Assembly: GCA_027922465.2 (NCBI GenBank) | Contig: BQMF02000652.1 | Location: 1 to 64,000 of the forward strand | Direction: 5' to 3' | Length of the DNA: 64,000 nucleotides | DNA from: Turritopsis dohrnii | Lineage: Eukaryota; Cnidaria; Hydrozoa; Anthoathecata; Oceaniidae | Part shown: positions 33,218 through 45,340 of the stretch, piece by piece | How the letters are laid out: each line of letters begins with the position of its first letter | Numbering within the stretch: the first letter of the stretch is position 1 | Notes under the pieces: model-generated | The model's database searches: none | What the model saw: the letters and a program-made list of their open reading frames with translations, nothing else | Told to the model about the DNA's origin: nothing | Made by a program: the position numbers and the translations under genes

Positions 33218-36005
33218 GGATTTAAAAGGGGGAAACACCCTTTGGTGACTTTTTTTTTTTAATTATAATAAAAATGTAAATGACTACAATCATGTTGTAT
33301 AATATCAAAATCTATTTCAAAAAATAGTTCATAATGGTATCTGGTTGCCATGGTAACCATGAAAACAAGTCTTAAAAGGAAAAAAGGTCTTTTGTCCCGG
33401 GAAAGATATCTCTGGATTATAACATGCTCTGAAGCTCAAACTTTGTAAAGAAGTTTTAAAAAGGTGATTGTGCATTATGAATGATTTAGATTTTTGAAAA
33501 TTTTGCTTCTGCTGAGTCAGCACTTCTTGAATTTTTAATGTTAGAAAACTTAGTGAGATTGGACATACTTTACAAAGTTAGAATTCTTCTTATCAAAATC
33601 TAAATCATTTAAAATGGAGATACAGATGCAATGAACTTCCACTGAAAATTTGGTGGAGTTTTGATTAGCCAATCACGAGATATCCTTCCAGGCGTACAAA
33701 AAAACTGATTCTTCAGAAATCACGTTTAAACACGAAAGAAGAAAAAAATGTTCTATATTAAATGAGAAAACCAGTTAAAACAACAAGATTACACATCTAT
33801 AAAAGTGTAAAATATCTCAAATTTAAAATCCTCCAGGTGCATATGTTTCTCCTTCTTTCTCAGTGTCTTTATCTGATTTTTTTAACCTTCGACCACGCAG
33901 AATCTTTCTTCGCAATTTATTTTTCGAATTGTTTTTGTATTTAGAACTTGATAAACGTTTATTATTCAAACGAGAACATCCATATGACATATACTTTCCT
34001 GGAATCATATTCATGTTCTCATAAATAAGAACACTGGCTTTTCTGCCAATGTTAAAATTGGCCACTGCATCGTAAACACCCAGCTCTAGGTGAAACAAGG
34101 AAACATATTTAGATTTAGGTATCCGTTCCCAAATGGTAGCATTAAATGACTCATTTTGGTTTTGAGTGCGTCCATGCAAGCATTTCTGAAGTTGTTTATC
34201 TTCAGTTAGCTCTTCGAACATTGGTTTCAGCTTCAACACAATATCTAAAGGCAACCCAGGACCTGGCTTGTAGGTGTTAGTACTATTAGCTTTGTCCTGG
34301 TTATATCTACACCAGCTTTCTGGACCTGTCGGACAGTGTGGAAAATGCCAGTTATTTTTTGCTGAAGAGCTTACATGAAATAATGTTGCTCGAGCAGCAG
34401 CCTGCATTTCTTTCACATTGCCAGCATTTTGTCGAATGGCCATGCCAAAATAATTTTGCAGCTTATCAATTGTTGACTCCGTTAATTTTCCTCTTCCTCC
34501 TAAACCCTTCGTTGTTTTTTTCAATTTCCTGATACGTGAACCAACTCGCTTTTGGTAATGCCCTACACACTCCAATGTGGCTACTGTGTAGTTCTCATAT
34601 ATATCTTTAACAGCTGCATAGCTTTTTGTGTCACCATCTCCTAACATATTCGTGTAGCGCACTTTATTTTTTTCAATTGAACGTAAAAACATAACTTTCG
34701 TTCCTTCTTGCTCCATTCCAGGTGCAGATCCACGATAGGCGTATTTACACTTGTGCCCATATTGCCAATTAGCATATGCAACTGGGTCAGTTTCTTTTAA
34801 ATGCTCTTTAAGATTACAGGCTTTACAGGACCTAGCCATAGGCTCAACGTCTACAACTTTTCCGTTATCAAGGGAAATAGCAGTGACGACACAATTGATT
34901 GAAGAGTATCCACGCTTTGTCCATGCACCGTCAACAGAAACTCCAATATTAGCAATGTCCATTTCATCTTTTGCAGCCTCTTCTCTTATTTCTTCAACTG
35001 CATCTGACATGGTTTCTTCAGCAACTTGTTTCGTTGCATTCAACAGAGACTCTACGACTTTATCGTAATTTTTCGTAGTCATCGGTTGTGGCATGTTCAT
35101 TAATGCCATAAATTTCTCCATTCCCGAGTGTCCTTGTCCCAATGCTCTGAAAGTGTACACTGATCTGATGTTAACATCAAATCTCTTGCCCACTTTCTTT
35201 GATGTTGTAAAATTCTCTCTATAGTTGCAGTTGTTACACTGGATGAAAAGAGAAGAACATAAACCTTTTCGTGCTGACATATTTTCATGCAACGTCAATG
35301 ATTCCTGAAAACAAACACAACAAACCAACTTGTTGATAATTGATGACAGAATTTCAGTGTCTATTAGTCTATATCCAGTTATATTTTTGAATTTTCTTGG
35401 TGTACTGGAATTTATTTGCTGAACTTTGTGACTTGAAATTGTTTTCTTTGGAGTTGATGGTCCATGTTGTTTGCTCTCATCTGGAGTATGGGAATCTTCT
35501 ACTTCTTCAGCAGTATTTACATCATTATCTACACGTCTATTTACATTATTTACAGATTTTGACCACGACGGCGTACCTTTAAAACCTTTTCTTTTCTTTC
35601 TATATACAGTTGATTTTTTTACACGATCAGACATGACAAAATTTTCACTTTTCTTCTAACAAATGACAACAACTAAAAGCATGGATTTTCACTTTGCTAC
35701 CTCCGTTACTCCAAAAATGTGTTTAGACTCGATAATACAAATCAAGTAGCAAAGTAGATATTAAAGGGTGGAAGAGATGTACTGCGAAAAGTACTTATTT
35801 TGGGGGGCTAAAACAAGATAAACAAACGGTTGCTATGGGCGTAACTAAGAAAGTGGTTACTACCTTGTATCACAAAAGTCTTTAATTATCACTTTTCCGA
35901 TACAATTATGAAAAAATCAATATGTCCATCGTATTCTACAGTGTTTAAAGTACCAAAAACCGTCAAATTTTTACGAATTTTGGGGGTGTTTCCCCCTTTT
36001 AATCC
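33218..36005 (-). mobile_element. Mutator-like DNA transposon, apparently complete
   Basis: The inverted termini share TTAAAAGGGGGAAACACCC on the left (33222-33240) and its exact complement on the right (35984-36002), extending to GGAT at the outer edges apart from one extra T on the left. The element is 2788 bp and encodes one long minus-strand ORF. A direct target duplication was not recognisable at the borders, so the exact outer ends may differ by a few bases. Confidence 0.8.
33823..35634 (-). CDS. Mutator-like transposase, 603 aa
   Basis: A single uninterrupted frame from ATG (35632-35634) to 33823. The first 85 residues are basic and Ser/Thr-rich. A Cys cluster around residues 100-135 (CCVC...C...CNNC) suggests zinc binding. 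GVSVDGAWTKRGYSSIN and NMLGDGDTKSY supply two conserved Asp; VDVEPMARSCKAC, ECVGHYQKRVG and the RTQNQNESFN block follow. This pattern is that of the animal 'Mutator-like transposase domain' family. The C-terminal 40 residues are strongly basic. With intact ORF and inverted termini this could be an active copy. Codons for the third catalytic acid cannot be assigned by eye. Confidence 0.85.
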   Translation of the reverse strand: MSDRVKKSTVYRKKRKGFKGTPSWSKSVNNVNRRVDNDVNTAEEVEDSHTPDESKQHGPSTPKKTISSHKVQQINSSTPRKFKNITGYRLIDTEILSSIINKLVCCVCFQESLTLHENMSARKGLCSSLFIQCNNCNYRENFTTSKKVGKRFDVNIRSVYTFRALGQGHSGMEKFMALMNMPQPMTTKNYDKVVESLLNATKQVAEETMSDAVEEIREEAAKDEMDIANIGVSVDGAWTKRGYSSINCVVTAISLDNGKVVDVEPMARSCKACNLKEHLKETDPVAYANWQYGHKCKYAYRGSAPGMEQEGTKVMFLRSIEKNKVRYTNMLGDGDTKSYAAVKDIYENYTVATLECVGHYQKRVGSRIRKLKKTTKGLGGRGKLTESTIDKLQNYFGMAIRQNAGNVKEMQAAARATLFHVSSSAKNNWHFPHCPTGPESWCRYNQDKANSTNTYKPGPGLPLDIVLKLKPMFEELTEDKQLQKCLHGRTQNQNESFNATIWERIPKSKYVSLFHLELGVYDAVANFNIGRKASVLIYENMNMIPGKYMSYGCSRLNNKRLSSSKYKNNSKNKLRRKILRGRRLKKSDKDTEKEGETYAPGGF

Positions 36006-36132
36006 GCTTATTCTCAGAAGACCCTCAAAGACAATAAGATAAAGATTCCTTATAAAACTCACTAAGCATTGGAAATTATTTTTGAAAAGTTTGATTGTTT
36101 TTTAGTTTAAACAAGAACCAGATGGCGCAAAA

Positions 36133-38729
36133 CGGTAGCAGCAAGTTTACTTTTCACACAAACGCTTTCGAAATTTTACTTTAAGTTCTAAAAGCTTCTT
36201 TAATGGTGTTTTCTGACTGGTGGAAAACAGGCATAAAAGATAAATTTGCTAAAAATGATTAGTTAGTGTAAATAGGGTCTAATCAGAAAACACCAACAAT
36301 CATTAATTAAAAGACAAAAGAATTATACATGCGTGAGCTGTGTAACGTATGTTTTTTTTATAAGAAATTTTTTCATAAGAGCACATGTATAAAAAAAAAT
36401 GTTTGTTTATAATTATAATTTCATGAAACCGAAATTGAATTCCAACAAATAACTGCCTTTTTGAACTTAATCTTTGAAAGCCTTTATACACAAACATAGT
36501 GTAGTAGCTAACGAACGAAATTTTGAAGTGATAAGCTTGAGGCCCGGAAAACCCGAGTTATGAAATCGAGTTATAAAGTCGAGTTATGAACTATGACGTC
36601 ATAATTCGAGTTATTAACTCGAAATTTTTAATTTTCTATATTCTTTCGAGTTAATAACTTGAAAATATAATTGTCGCTTTTACAACTCGAGTTATTAACT
36701 CGAAATTAAAAAAGTCAAATTTTGAATTCGAGTTAATAACTCGAAGTTAATTTTTCAAATAAATCAAATCGAGTTACTAACTCGATAGTACTATATTGCT
36801 TTAAAGGAATCGAGTTATTAAAGTTTTCAAAAATTTCTTACGATTTATCGTGTGTGCTTGATTTTCAGAATATTTTTCAAATATGGCAAGGGATATTTTC
36901 GAAAGTTCACTGGGAATGGTGTGAGTTTTTAAAAAAAGGCAAAGTAGGCCAAATTTGAGGCAAATTTTGACAATCGTTCAATTTAACGAAAATTTAATAG
37001 TGGAACAAGTTTGTACTGCTGATTTCAAATATGAAGGTCAAATTGTGGATAAGGTCAAATTAGGCCAAACTTGGACCAAATTTTGAAAATTGTTCAATTC
37101 TAATGAAGATTTAATAGAGGAATGACTTTGTACTGTTGATTTCGAATTTGAATGTCAACTTGTGCATAAGGCCAAATTAGGCCAAATTTGGACCAAATTT
37201 TTAAAATTGTTCAACTGTAATGAAAATTTGCACACGGAGCAATTTTATAGCTAAAGTTTTGATTTACATTAGTGCAGAAACGGCATCAAAATTAATCAGT
37301 TGAGCAAGTCGATGAATATATGTTAATCCTAATGATAATGCAGTCCTGATAATATTTTTAACTACAGATGTACCATGTCACCTCTGACATATTTTTCTAT
37401 TGATCTTACTCTTGCTGTATTGTGATAGCTGAAAACTCCAAGATAAAAAGTTGCCGAAGTGAGAAAATAGATTCTATATTTCTATATGAATTTAATTTAG
37501 GTGTTAAGACTGGTGTTTCGCACGTGCAATTTATAATCTTGAGGTAAAATCATTTTAATTCTAAAAGAAATTGTTTGTCGACGTGATTTTTGTATCAGCA
37601 AAGATGGATGAGAAATTTGAAACCACCTTTTCTAGACTGAAGAATAACGAATTTCGGAAAGTGTTTGCGCCATTTTCGGTTACCGAAAAAACTTTAAAAA
37701 AAATTTGGTCCAAAATTGGCCTAATTTGGCTTTATGCACAAGTTGACCTTCAAATTCGAAATCAACAGTACAAAGTCATTCCTCTATTAAATCTTCGTTA
37801 GAATTGAACAATTTTCAAAATTTGGTCCAAGTTTGGCCTAATTTGACCTTATCCACAATTTGACCTTCATATTTGAAATCAGCAGTACAAACTTGTTCCA
37901 CTATTAAATTTTCGTTAAATTGAACGATTGTCAAAATTTGCCTCAAATTTGGCCTACTTTGCCTTTTTTTAAAAACTCACACCATTCCCAGTGAACTTTC
38001 GAAAATATCCCTTGCCATATTTGAAAAATATTCTGAAAATCAAGCACACACGATAAATCGTAAGAAATTTTTGAAAACTTTAATAACTCGATTCCTTTAA
38101 AGCAATATAGTACTATCGAGTTAGTAACTCGATTTGATTTATTTGAAAAATTAACTTCGAGTTATTAACTCGAATTCAAAATTTGACTTTTTTAATTTCG
38201 AGTTAATAACTCGAGTTGTAAAAGCGACAATTATATTTTCGAGTTATTAACTCGAAAGAATATAAAAAATTAAAAATTTCGAGTTAATGACTCGAATTAT
38301 GACGTCATAGTTCATAACTCGACTTTATAACTCGATTTCATAACTCGGGTTTTCCGGGCCTCGATAAGCTTTACTAACAAAAAAAGCAACATATCAAGTA
38401 TTTTCAAGTATATAAGTAATGAACTAAAAGTCGCATTTTTATGTAGGCCTGTTTGATAAGAATTCATTCTTTCATGGATTAACCTACAAAATATCATATT
38501 ATGTACTTTTAGCATAAAACACAATCTACTTTTAAATGTTTGATATAGAAAAGCTTCCAAAATTCGAAGGCTGGGTTCCTTCATTAGAATTTACATTGCG
38601 TTATTAGTACAGTCCCGCAGACTCTAAATCGCAGACTAATTGCCGTTTCGGCCGGAGGAGTAGTAGGAGTAGTAGTAGTAGGAGTAGTCCAAGGGTGTTT
38701 TAATACGGTATTCGCTTTCGCTGCTACCG
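36133..38729 (-). repeat. CGGTAGCAGC-ended repeat, copy 4 (inverted, interrupted)
   Basis: This is an inverted copy of the repeat at 21755-22491, split by the foldback element at 36539-38362. Without that insert it is about 764 bp. Its own insertion site is shown by the paralog near 23165-23185, where 'agtttaaatagggtattagc' is continuous, while here 'agtttaaa' (36102-36110) and 'ggtattagct' (38735) lie 2.6 kb apart. Confidence 0.75.
36539..38362. mobile_element. 1824-bp foldback element with 9-bp target duplication
   Basis: The two arms (36539 to about 37208 and about 37693 to 38362) are inverted copies of about 670 bp, with outer ends GAGGCCCGG and CCGGGCCTC. GATAAGCTT occurs directly at both borders (36530-36538 and 38363-38371). 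The related repeats at about 50020-50060 and 52155-52195 carry the site once (AAGCTTATC) with the same flanks and no insert. The outer part of each arm is a run of short palindromes of the form TCGAGTTATTAACTCGA. The inner part has degenerate tandem copies of about 118 bp. The 485-bp centre has no convincing gene. Confidence 0.92.
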
Positions 38730-38730
38730 T

Positions 38731-41120
38731 AATAAGGTATTAGCTCATAATTAACATCCGGTCCTATCGAAACTGCGCTGTTACGTGAGCGAAACAAGAG
38801 ATTCATTATACTTCCTAAATTTGCTTTAGGATGGAACTGAAAAGTTTTTAGTTTTATTAATATTGGTATCGAATACGTCCTACGTTCTATACACATCATG
38901 ACAAAAGGACCAAAATTTTCATTACTGTCAAAAAGATGAAAGATCTTTTCCACTTTCCTATAACAATATTGATGTGCGTCATCATTGTAACACTCAGGGA
39001 AATAACCAAGTTTGATAGGCTGCTATTGACATTTCGTGTCATATGACATATTTTTTGACTCGTAATGACATTAGGGAGTTTAAGTAACTGCGACGGCAAC
39101 GTAGATGACCGCGTTAGCAACAAAATTAAAATAATTAGTACCAAATAGAAGTATGAATAACTTGTTTTTGTTAGAGAAACAATTCAATTTATAAACTTAT
39201 ATCGACTGGAAAGTTTTAAGTTACTATAAAATCTATATGAGAGAAAAAGACTTTCTCCGTTGTCGGCACGACTTCAAAACATGATTTGTCACAACCTTGA
39301 ACCCAGGGTCTCTTGCCTTTTCGATATACGGATAGCGCTATCGTTATGTTCGTTGTGTTGCCACTGCTTAAACTTCCTACCTTCGTCAAGTTGAAAATCA
39401 CTCCTCTCTAGTATTAGAGCCCCGGGCGCTTATTAGTAAGAATAATATTTAAACGAAAATAAATAAACGCCCCAGTGGTTATTATTAGAATTTTGGAGAA
39501 AAAATGAACATTATGGAAGAGAAACGCAATATTTCCTTTTAAAAATATTTACATAATGTTTAAAAATGCTAAAAATGTTTAAAAAATGTTCCTTTAATTT
39601 TTGAACTTTTAATGTTCATGCGAATAGGTTTTCCTTTCTCCAGCTTATTGATCTTTTCTTGAGATACCTGCACATGTTTTTGTTTCCGATGGTACTATAG
39701 GTAGCTGGTACAACTAGTCGGTTTTCCAACTTTCTTCCAACCGAAACTTCCACAAATATTTCTCTTCTCAACAACTTTGTCAAATAGATAAGCAAACTCA
39801 ATAGGAAAATGGCCCAATTAAATGAACGTTTTTGTAAATATCAACATCAATATCTGTATATCGAAAAAGCAACAGACTCTGGGTTCGAGGTTGTGTAAAT
39901 ATCTCACAATCTTTCGTTAAAACTTTGACAACAGGATCTAAGATCTCTTTTATTTTGTTTGCATTGAAGGAGTAGGCGTCAGCTGTGCAATTTTTTAATT
40001 GCACTAAAAATAGCGTAACATAATCGCCTTGACAGCTGACACAACAATTTTCTAGATTGTTTTATAAGCGCCCATCTCCATTTAGCGCCCTTCGCTAATA
40101 AACGCCCTAATAAACTTTTATAACCGCCCAGGCGGTTATTAGAGAGAATACGGTAGTCAGCATAATATAACAGCGATGTTTGTCATTCTACAAAAGTGAG
40201 GCTATCAATTTGTTTCCTAATTAATTCATTCCATCGACTTTTATAATAACCCAACCAATTTGAGCCTAGTGTCGAAACTTGTCTTGATTATTGTCATTAT
40301 GTGTTGTCAGCGTTTTTATCTCCTGCTGCTTTTGTTTTGACATCTAGGTTTGCGGTTATCCAATTTCATTTAAAACCGCCGAGTTTGATGCCAAAAATGA
40401 TGATTGAAATCTCCTTAATTACAAGTGAACTTCTAAGAAAATTGAAAATTTAATCAATTTATTTACTTATTTTTTCTTTCGAACTCAAGAGGGAAATATA
40501 AGTAGCTAATTCCATGAAATCCTTCAGGATAAAAAGGTAGTGAGAAGGTAGGTTTTGTATTGAGTTAAATACAATAATATATCATATGCTAAGACTAAAT
40601 GCAATTAAAAATAAATGAAGTAGTCTTTATACAATCACTGTTTATTCCTAAATATAGTACAACCAGCTGCATGTATTATTTATGATGACATAAACCATCA
40701 ATTATTAATAATGTTTTCAGTTCTGAAGGAATGACGCATCTTGATCATGATACCTTTCTATAAATGTGGATGGATTCTCCTTCTAAACATATTTCAAGGT
40801 ATGATTACTTAATAATTAATAACAATACCTTTTCAAGAGTCAAAAGAGTTTAAAAGAAACAACAAAATCCGTTGTAAAAAACATATCAATCATTATAGTC
40901 GAATTTACAGCCGAAAAATAAATATTCACATAAGAGATATAGGAACATCACTTCTTGCACATTGTTATGCATACACGCATGCTCACACACGAAAAATCCT
41001 ACTGATGTCATCAAAGGCATTTATCCAAAGAATGTTTCATAATCAACATATAAGTTGGGTAGGCCTACAGGTGTTAAACAACTTAAAATCAAGAGACAAG
41101 CATTACATGTACAGTTCAGG
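38731..41120. repeat. Segmental duplication, right copy (pairs with 23165-26830)
   Basis: Collinear with 23165-26830 but shorter, lacking both MITEs of the left copy. No gene is supported. It leads directly into the upstream flank of receptor copy C, as its partner leads into receptor copy B, so the duplication unit includes both flank and receptor. Confidence 0.75.
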
Positions 41121-42796
41121 CAAAGAAGAAGTAAAGGTGACTACTAAGAAGGATGCATGAGTAGAATACCACGATGGACACATAGAATACAGGAGTGCTC
41201 TTTGACATCTATGCTGGTTTCGAAAGTCAGTTGATAATTGTCTGTTCGTGACATTTAGTCAGGACATCTATTTTTATTATCAGAGCAGTGGTTTTCCAAG
41301 TAACAAAGTATTCTCAAATTGATATATTATACCCAAAGTTTGATAAACCAGAGCTTGTATCGATATTTTACAGTATTTCATGTTATAGTTAGCTGTGGAT
41401 GTTTGCTATCACACAGCGTCAGCTTTGGTGCACTCAGGTATTAAGCAAGACTGACGAAGACTGACAATCGACTAGCTGTAAGCTGCACATAGTTACGCAA
41501 AAGCGACCAATAAGAACATGGGAGAAGACCAGTATGATCCGAACGTGGAAACTTCGTTTCTGTAGTACTTCTGTGCAAATAATCTGCATCTTTTTATAAT
41601 TTTAAACACGCTTAATTCCATAAAAACTACTAACACCCCATCCAGTGAACGCTAGATGAAACGTTTTTACAGTATAACGGCTTTTAGAGGTCGGTGTTTC
41701 GAAAAAAATATTAATCCAGTGAAGCTATTACACAAGCAACATCTTCAAACGGATACGATGTGGGTGACGTAAGATAATTAGGCCTTTAACGTTTATCCTT
41801 GGGCTTTATGACGTTTCCACATTGAGGTAAATAACATTCTGTCTTGTTATATACGCCTGTATGCACAAAGCCAATCAAAATTGATTCCACCGAGCCTTCC
41901 TATTTTTCTGTGTAAGACAAAACTCAATTACAAAAGGATTTTGTATGTATCATAAAAGCAACACAGATCCGAAGTTCTGATTAATTTTCTCCTTCGAAGA
42001 GATAACATAAAAAACGATCAAGTCGTTCTGGAAGAGCTCACCATGCTTGTCTTTATTATATTTGTGTGGGTTTTACATACTTATGCTAACTGAAAATACT
42101 TAAAATAGTTGATACTACTGTTGACGTCAACCTTCACAATTTTCAGAACCTTGATTTTTCCAATTAAGTAAAAAAGTTTGAAAAATTGGCTGACGTCATT
42201 TGTGAACAATCCCTTAGCTAAATCAGCTTAAAAGTTATCAGCTTTTAAGCTTATAAACATCTTATTACCTCGTTTGTTAATTACTACTTTGTGCATTAAG
42301 TTCAAAAAGGCAGTTATTTGTTCGAATTCATATCTCCTGTTTTCAGCGCCTCTCTGTTAAGCGCTCCCTGCTAATAAGCCGCCCCCGCAAATACGTTAGT
42401 GCCCCAATAAGTGCCCCAAAAATACGTTACTTGGTTTCCTGAAATTATTAAAAAAATATATTTTTTCAATGAAGCGCGTGCTGTGTCCTTTTTTCTACAT
42501 AAGCTCTTATAAAAAAGTTCTTAGCAGAAGATATAGTTACACAGCTCACAGGTGAGTAATTCTGCTGCCTTCAATAAACTAACTTCTGGTGTTTTATGAT
42601 CAATATTGAAACTAATCATTATTACCATTATTATTCTTATTCTTATTATTATTATTATGCCAGAGATATCTTTAAAAAAAAGCTTTAAAGAACTCTTTAG
42701 TAACTTTTTGTAGCTTTAAGTACATTTGCTGCCACCGTTTTGCACCATTCGGCTCTTATTGTTTACTAATATAACTTCTTTATAATCACATTTTAG
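41121..42796. other. Upstream flank of receptor copy C
   Basis: No supported gene. It matches the flanks of copies A and B in patches, including the 'gagtagaataccacgatgga' start and the 'gttcaaaaaggcagttatttg' block. An imperfect 'gctgccaccgttttgcaccat' remnant of the CGGTAG-type repeat lies at about 42729. A triplet-rich ATT tract lies at about 42625. Confidence 0.6.
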
Positions 42797-44851
42797 GAGA
42801 ATCTTACAAGATAACCCCCAAGCATGCTAGCTGCTCATGTGTTCAATACTACGATTTTTCTTTTGGCTTCCAATTACATCATGAGAAGACTGACGTGCGA
42901 TTGGCACAGTTAATGGTTATGGTAGGCAATCAACAGATTTCTACAGGTTTTCCGGAGATCAAAGTTCAAGAAGATGTCCTCAAAAAATTCAACGGGAGAA
43001 TATCTCTTAGTTATTATCCCGATTCATATTTACGGCTTGACATTCAAAATGGTTCCGTGTCAGACTGTAATCAATTCAAAGTGGTTGGTCTCTTCATAGG
43101 CAAGACGGATCGGAATAAAAGAAAACATGTTGACAGTTACTTGACCGTCAATTTCACTGAAAAATATGTCTCAAGTAAGGATAAACCGACATATTGTTGA
43201 GAAAATAATATGGATTTAAATTGGATTTTCTTCAATTTCCGACAAACTTTTACTAACTGTTGTGTACTTACTATGGTGAGTGTTAGGGTCAACAGTGATG
43301 GTTACTTTCTCCAATATTTGATTTTTTATTACAAAGTGAGAGGTAAAGTACATCGAAAGAAACATTTGATAGAAGAAAACACTCCTTTTGATAACTTTTA
43401 TAAGCAGAACGATTAACGTTTTCTATTATAGGAGAGCCAATAATTTGTCGCAATGGATCAAGCGGCATTAATCCTCTAGGCAAATCTGTTAGCTCAACTA
43501 AACCAACCGTACCCCTTACACGTTCTACCGCATCTACAAATCATAACAAAACTTTTAACAAGCTTATAATACCAGTGGCGATAGGAGCCGTTTTCTTGGT
43601 CGTGATCACAATATTGGTTTGGAAATGTTGGCGTCATAGGAATGCCATACGTAAGTAGTTGAGAACGGCTTTATAGCGAAGAAGCAACAGTCAGTTTTTG
43701 ATTTGACTCTTGATTTCACTGTATGGGCGTTTATAGGATATGGATCACTGTACGGGCGTTAATTCTTATGGATCAGAATTTGCAAATCTTCCTAGCCGGC
43801 AAAATGTGGTTTGAAAATAGTTTTTTGAATCAGCTTCTTGCAAAACCATAAAAACACCAAAAAGAAAGGTTTTAAAAACGTTTTGTGCCGGCTGGGTTGT
43901 TTATGGGCGTTAAGAATTTTTCAAAACTTTCCAATTCTTGGAAGTAAGATTCTTTAGGTAACTCAGATAATTTCAATTCTGAAATAAAAATACTTGACTT
44001 GATTAATAAGCCTTGCGTGGTGTGTGACATACCAAGTGAGTGAGTACTCACTTGGGGAATGAAGGATGTGGGCAAAATGTGTATGTTCATCGTATATGTT
44101 ACAGACAAAAAGGTATATATGGACTTGAAACCTGACCCGCAGTATGTAAATGACGATACAGAAAACCTTGTAGACGAAGAATACACATTCGCATCACTGA
44201 AACACGATTATGCAGAAATCGGTACGGAAAATATTTTTCAAATCTGTTTTTAATTCGGCAAAATCCAACTATTTCTACTTTTAATCTGTTTTCAAACTCT
44301 ATTTTTTTCAAGGAACCATAGAGACATGCTTATCTAAAAAAGATTAGCGAGGTTTAAGTCCGACTAAGTACTATTAACCAATCATCTTATAGATCTGAAT
44401 TCAGATTACGTCAACCAATCTTCTGGTGACATCAACAGTTGCCATGACAATCAAAACAACACATATCTACGCGGAGATGGAGAATATGAGATTCCTCCAT
44501 CAATGATCAACCTTCCCAGTAAGTGATGATTTGAAATCACTACAGAGGAGAGCATTTTTATAGAAATACATGCACACTCTTTCAATAAAAATATTCTTCA
44601 TCGCAGTGACATGTTTGATTTTTTCAATCGTTCTCTTTGATAGTCAACCTACTACGTAAAACTTTTCGGCTGTTTTCAAAGTTTGTCTTTCGTGTTTTGA
44701 TTCTCCTTTCTGAACATGATATGTTTTGTTATGTTTCTTAGAGAATCCACAATATATAAACCACAACAATAACCGTGGCATCAAAACCAACAACAACACA
44801 AGTGACTTCCATGACACAGGAGGAGAAAGGCCATTCTCAGAAGCAATTTAA
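42797..44851 (+). CDS. Receptor copy C: Ig-like/TM receptor with divergent tail (5' exon missing)
   Basis: Exons: 42797-43174, 43432-43650, 44105-44221, 44393-44518, 44742-44851 (TAA). They splice in phase 1 to 315 aa plus a split first codon. The Ig-like exon is nearly identical to copies A and B. The stalk exon is 12 nt shorter, and the membrane helix runs KLIIPVAIGAVFLVVITILVW. The first tail exon is 117 nt and differs: KKVYMDL replaces STYMDL and a new QYVND (pYxN) appears, so this paralog lost the ITIM-type -2 Ser and gained a Grb2-type site. HDYAEI, SDYVNQ, NTYLRG, GEYEIP and PQYINH are retained, while the last-exon Tyr in 'DYHD' is now DFHD. No signal peptide exon was found. Function as in copy B is inferred. 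Confidence 0.8.
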
Positions 44852-44939
44852 TCTGAACTACCATTATTGATAACACTATCAAAATTACACAGCATTAAAG
44901 TTGCAGCATCCCATACCTATCTAGTCTCCTTCCTTATGC

Positions 44940-45340
44940 TGTATTTCGACCCAGTCCCCTTTCAAATGTCAGAAAATTATTCAACACATTTCTATAAATT
45001 AGTACCCATTCTCCTTCCATATGCTGTGTTCCGACCCAGTCCCCTTCAAAATACTGTGTCCCCCCCCCCCCCCCCCCCCAGTTCCCTTTCAAATATCAGA
45101 AAATTATTCAACACATTTCTATAAATTAGTACTCATTCTCCTTCCATATGCTGTGTTCCGACCCAGTCTCCTTCGAAATGCTGTGTTCCCCCCAGCTCCC
45201 TTTCAAATATCAGAAAATTTTTCAACACATTTCTATTAATTAGTACCCATTTTCTTTCCATATGCTGTGTTCCGACCCAGTTCCCTTCGAAATACTGTTT
45301 TTCCCTCCCAGTTCCCTTTCAAATATCAGAAAATTGTTCA
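44940..45340 (+). repeat. Tandem ~120-bp repeats with poly-C tract
   Basis: Three to four units contain 'tccttccatatgctgtgtt', 'gacccagt' and 'tcagaaaattattcaacaca', at roughly 120-bp spacing. Unit B has only one equivalent (about 29580-29690). A run of about 19 C lies at 45061-45079. Frames read across this repeat are not genes. Confidence 0.7.

Noticed and set aside
45021..45239. Pro-rich frame
   Set aside because: Product of a poly-C tract in a 120-bp tandem repeat.
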